From: Herminiimonas sp.
GTDB lineage: Bacteria > Pseudomonadota > Gammaproteobacteria > Burkholderiales > Burkholderiaceae
Assembly (NCBI GenBank): GCA_014377155.1
Contig: JACMQD010000286.1
Coordinates: 1 to 15,187 of the forward strand
Direction of reading: 5' to 3'
DNA length: 15,187 nt
Shown here: piece after piece, positions 13,960-15,187 of the stretch
Layout of the letters: the number at the start of each line of letters is the position of its first letter
How positions within the stretch are numbered: the stretch's first letter is position 1
Notes under the pieces: generated by a model
The model's database searches: none
What the model was told of the DNA's origin: nothing
Seen by the model: the letters and a program-made list of their open reading frames with translations, nothing else
Program-made: the position numbers and the translations under genes

Positions 13960-14556
13960 ATGACGTATTTTTGCATCGATGCGCTTTCCCCGGAACCGGT
14001 CTTGCGAGCGCGAGATGGCGTTTTACGGGCAAGCGCCCTGGCTGTGACATCGGATGCCGCGGTTGCCGCGGATCTGATGAGGCGAGTGGCCCAGGCCGAA
14101 GCTGATCGGATTTTGGATGATGCGCGAGCTGAAGCTAGTCTCCTCCTTGTGCGCGCAGAACAGCAGGCTTCGGCACACGCGATCGAACTGGTAAAAACGC
14201 TGCAGGATGCGCAGCGAAAGTTTCTGGATCGATCGCAAGAGATGGTCATCGATCTTACGCAAAGTATGTTCGACAGACTGGTGATGGATCTGACACCGCG
14301 CAAAAAGCTCGAAGCCGCACTCAGGCGCGTGCAGCGAGAAGCACCGCCACGGCTGGCAGCGCCATTGCTGCGGGTGCATCCGGACGATCTCGAGTTGCTG
14401 CCTGTCGTCGAATGGGAAGTAAAGGCTGATGCGGCAATGTCGCGCGGCATGTGCCGGCTAGAGGCGAGTAATGGGGAGTGGTGCGTGGATTTCAGCGCAG
14501 GTGTGACGGCATTAAAAGCAAGCCTCGCGCAAGGTAGTGGCAATCACCCGGCATGA
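13960..14556 (+). CDS. sctL: T3SS ATPase regulator/stator SctL (HrpE)
   Basis: A 198-residue protein started at MTYFCIDALS, with GAGG at a good distance before the ATG; a frame back to 13843 overlaps sctK and is less likely. The first 40 residues include a D-G-V-L-R-A-S-A-L segment. Residues 40-95 are a long charged coiled-coil helix (Q-A-E-A-D-R-I-L-D-D-A-R-A-E-A), and about 100-190 form the compact C-terminal domain with L-R-V-H-P-D-D-L-E-L-L and D-F-S-A-G-V-T-A-L. This is the FliH/YscL plan. SctL binds the SctN ATPase and tethers it to the sorting platform. It lies 37 bases after sctK in the same operon. Confidence 0.85.
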   Translation: MTYFCIDALSPEPVLRARDGVLRASALAVTSDAAVAADLMRRVAQAEADRILDDARAEASLLLVRAEQQASAHAIELVKTLQDAQRKFLDRSQEMVIDLTQSMFDRLVMDLTPRKKLEAALRRVQREAPPRLAAPLLRVHPDDLELLPVVEWEVKADAAMSRGMCRLEASNGEWCVDFSAGVTALKASLAQGSGNHPA

Positions 14557-14675
14557 AGTTTCGCGGCATGTAATTCGCCGGGGCCATACCCAGTAGTGAG
14601 AAGCGGTTGCTCGGCAAGGACTGGCAAGCCAGCTGGTTGAAAAATTTTTACAACATATTGATAAAGGAAAAAACC

Positions 14676-15187
14676 ATGGTTCACCCTGTTAGTAGACCAA
14701 CTGGCAGCGCTGCCGTTCAAGATCTGCCCGGTCCCGCCGCAGCGGATCCAAGCATGCCGACCCCGCTGGAACTACCTTCCTCCCCCGGTAAGAGGAGCAC
14801 CGCTAATGTAACTGGCGCGGGTCGAAAGGAAGCAAGCATAAGACGGCAATTATGGCCATTAACCGCAGCCTCGCGACAGTCCGCAGCCTCTACGCCAGGT
14901 GCAGCAGAGGCTGCCTCGACGCATGTCGACTCCGCGCCTGCAGCCTCAACGCATCGAGATGCTGGGCGCACCGAAGCTACTGCTGGGACGCAAAACAGCG
15001 AGAGTACCGCCGCGCCTGATGCTGCGACCCCAAACGGTCCGACCGGACCGCATCCGGATGCACGTCCAGATTTGCACGAAACCCATCCCGATCCGCATGC
15101 TCAAGGCGGCGACATGATGGACCAGCAAAAAATGCTGATGAAACAGCAGAACGAAGCGATGATCACTCAAATCCAGATGCAGACGGA
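14676..15187 (+). CDS. Open-ended Pro/Ala/Thr-rich protein, possible T3SS substrate (partial)
   Basis: The ORF starts MVHPVSRPTG with AAAGGAAA 5-10 bases upstream and stays open through the right edge (170 codons seen). Residues 10-125 are rich in Ala, Pro, Ser and Thr, with repeated A-A-S-T units (AAST at 70, 79 and 89) and no Cys. Residues 126-141 are rich in His, Pro and Asp. From about 146 a Met/Gln-rich helix begins (G-G-D-M-M-D-Q-Q-K-M-L-M-K-Q-Q-N). A disordered N-terminus before a polar Met/Gln helix would suit a secreted pilin, needle or translocator protein of the locus. This is inferred from composition and from its place right after sctL; the decisive C-terminal part is outside the window. 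Confidence 0.6.
   Translation, partial: MVHPVSRPTGSAAVQDLPGPAAADPSMPTPLELPSSPGKRSTANVTGAGRKEASIRRQLWPLTAASRQSAASTPGAAEAASTHVDSAPAASTHRDAGRTEATAGTQNSESTAAPDAATPNGPTGPHPDARPDLHETHPDPHAQGGDMMDQQKMLMKQQNEAMITQIQMQT
14865..14954. repeat. Degenerate in-frame repeats coding for AAST units
   Basis: The motif GCAGCCTC or GCTGCCTC plus ACGC or a variant begins at 14865, 14883, 14910 and 14940. The last two copies agree over 15 bases except for two changes. All spacings (18, 27 and 30 bases) keep the reading frame of the 14676 gene. This looks like expansion of a low-complexity linker by slippage or duplication. Confidence 0.5.

Noticed and set aside
14637..14665. TTGAAA-N17-GATAAA as a promoter for the last gene
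   Set aside because: The boxes fit sigma70, but transcription would start after the ribosome binding site and just before the ATG, leaving a leaderless message; the gene is more likely read from the sctI operon.
1..15187. tRNA, rRNA, CRISPR arrays, insertion sequences and attachment sites
   Set aside because: I found no cloverleaf-like or rRNA-like stretch, no regularly spaced direct repeats, no transposase or integrase frame and no long terminal inverted repeats in the window.

Overview
The window looks like the chromosome of a beta-proteobacterium of the order Burkholderiales, most likely an Oxalobacteraceae member of the Herbaspirillum/Collimonas kind. The basis is the moderately high GC content, the style of the housekeeping genes (DnaQ-like exonuclease, DUF1289, DoxX, YihY/BrkB, AdhB-like triheme cytochrome, PAP2/diacylglycerol kinase pair, a small Cro-like HTH protein) and an Hrp-type type III secretion (T3SS) locus. 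The genus is an inference from protein style; no database search was possible.

Left part (1-8520), ordinary core genes. Minus strand: the start of a 3'-5' exonuclease (cut by the window edge) and a DUF1289 protein. Plus strand: a DoxX membrane protein. Minus strand: a 53-residue charged small protein. Plus strand: a YihY/BrkB membrane protein. Minus strand: a periplasmic DUF4198 protein, with a divergent plus-strand operon of a diheme and a triheme cytochrome c. Minus strand: a three-gene set for a PAP2 phosphatase, a diacylglycerol-kinase-like lipid kinase and a calcineurin-like phosphoesterase, which looks like a lipid-phosphate module. Upstream of it on the same strand are a possible 44-residue ORF and a Cro/C1-like HTH protein.

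Boundary (8847-9622). An AT-rich stretch of almost 800 bases has no convincing gene and separates the core genes from the secretion locus.

Right part (9623-15187), the T3SS locus, all on the plus strand. It holds a three-TM membrane protein of unknown function, a Cys-free and Trp-free coiled-coil/glycine-rich protein with the composition of a harpin or translocator, an unrecognised 141-residue helical protein, then the basal-body block sctI (hrpB), sctJ (hrcJ), sctK (hrpD) and sctL (hrpE). The last gene runs off the window; it has a Pro/Ala/Thr/His-rich N-terminus followed by a Met/Gln-rich helix. The hrpB-hrcJ-hrpD-hrpE order is that of the Pseudomonas syringae/Erwinia (group I) hrp operon.

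Regulation visible in the sequence: two HrpL-type hrp boxes (GGAACC-N15-CTACTCA at 10284-10311 and GGAACC-N15-CCACCCA at 11588-11615) stand in front of the harpin-like gene and of sctI. A third, weaker candidate (GGAACC-N15-ATACCTA, 9506-9533) stands in front of the membrane protein. Together they suggest an ECF-sigma (HrpL) regulon in at least two transcription units. The most novel material is the set of unrecognised proteins inside this regulon: the 9623, 10477, 11118 and 14676 genes.
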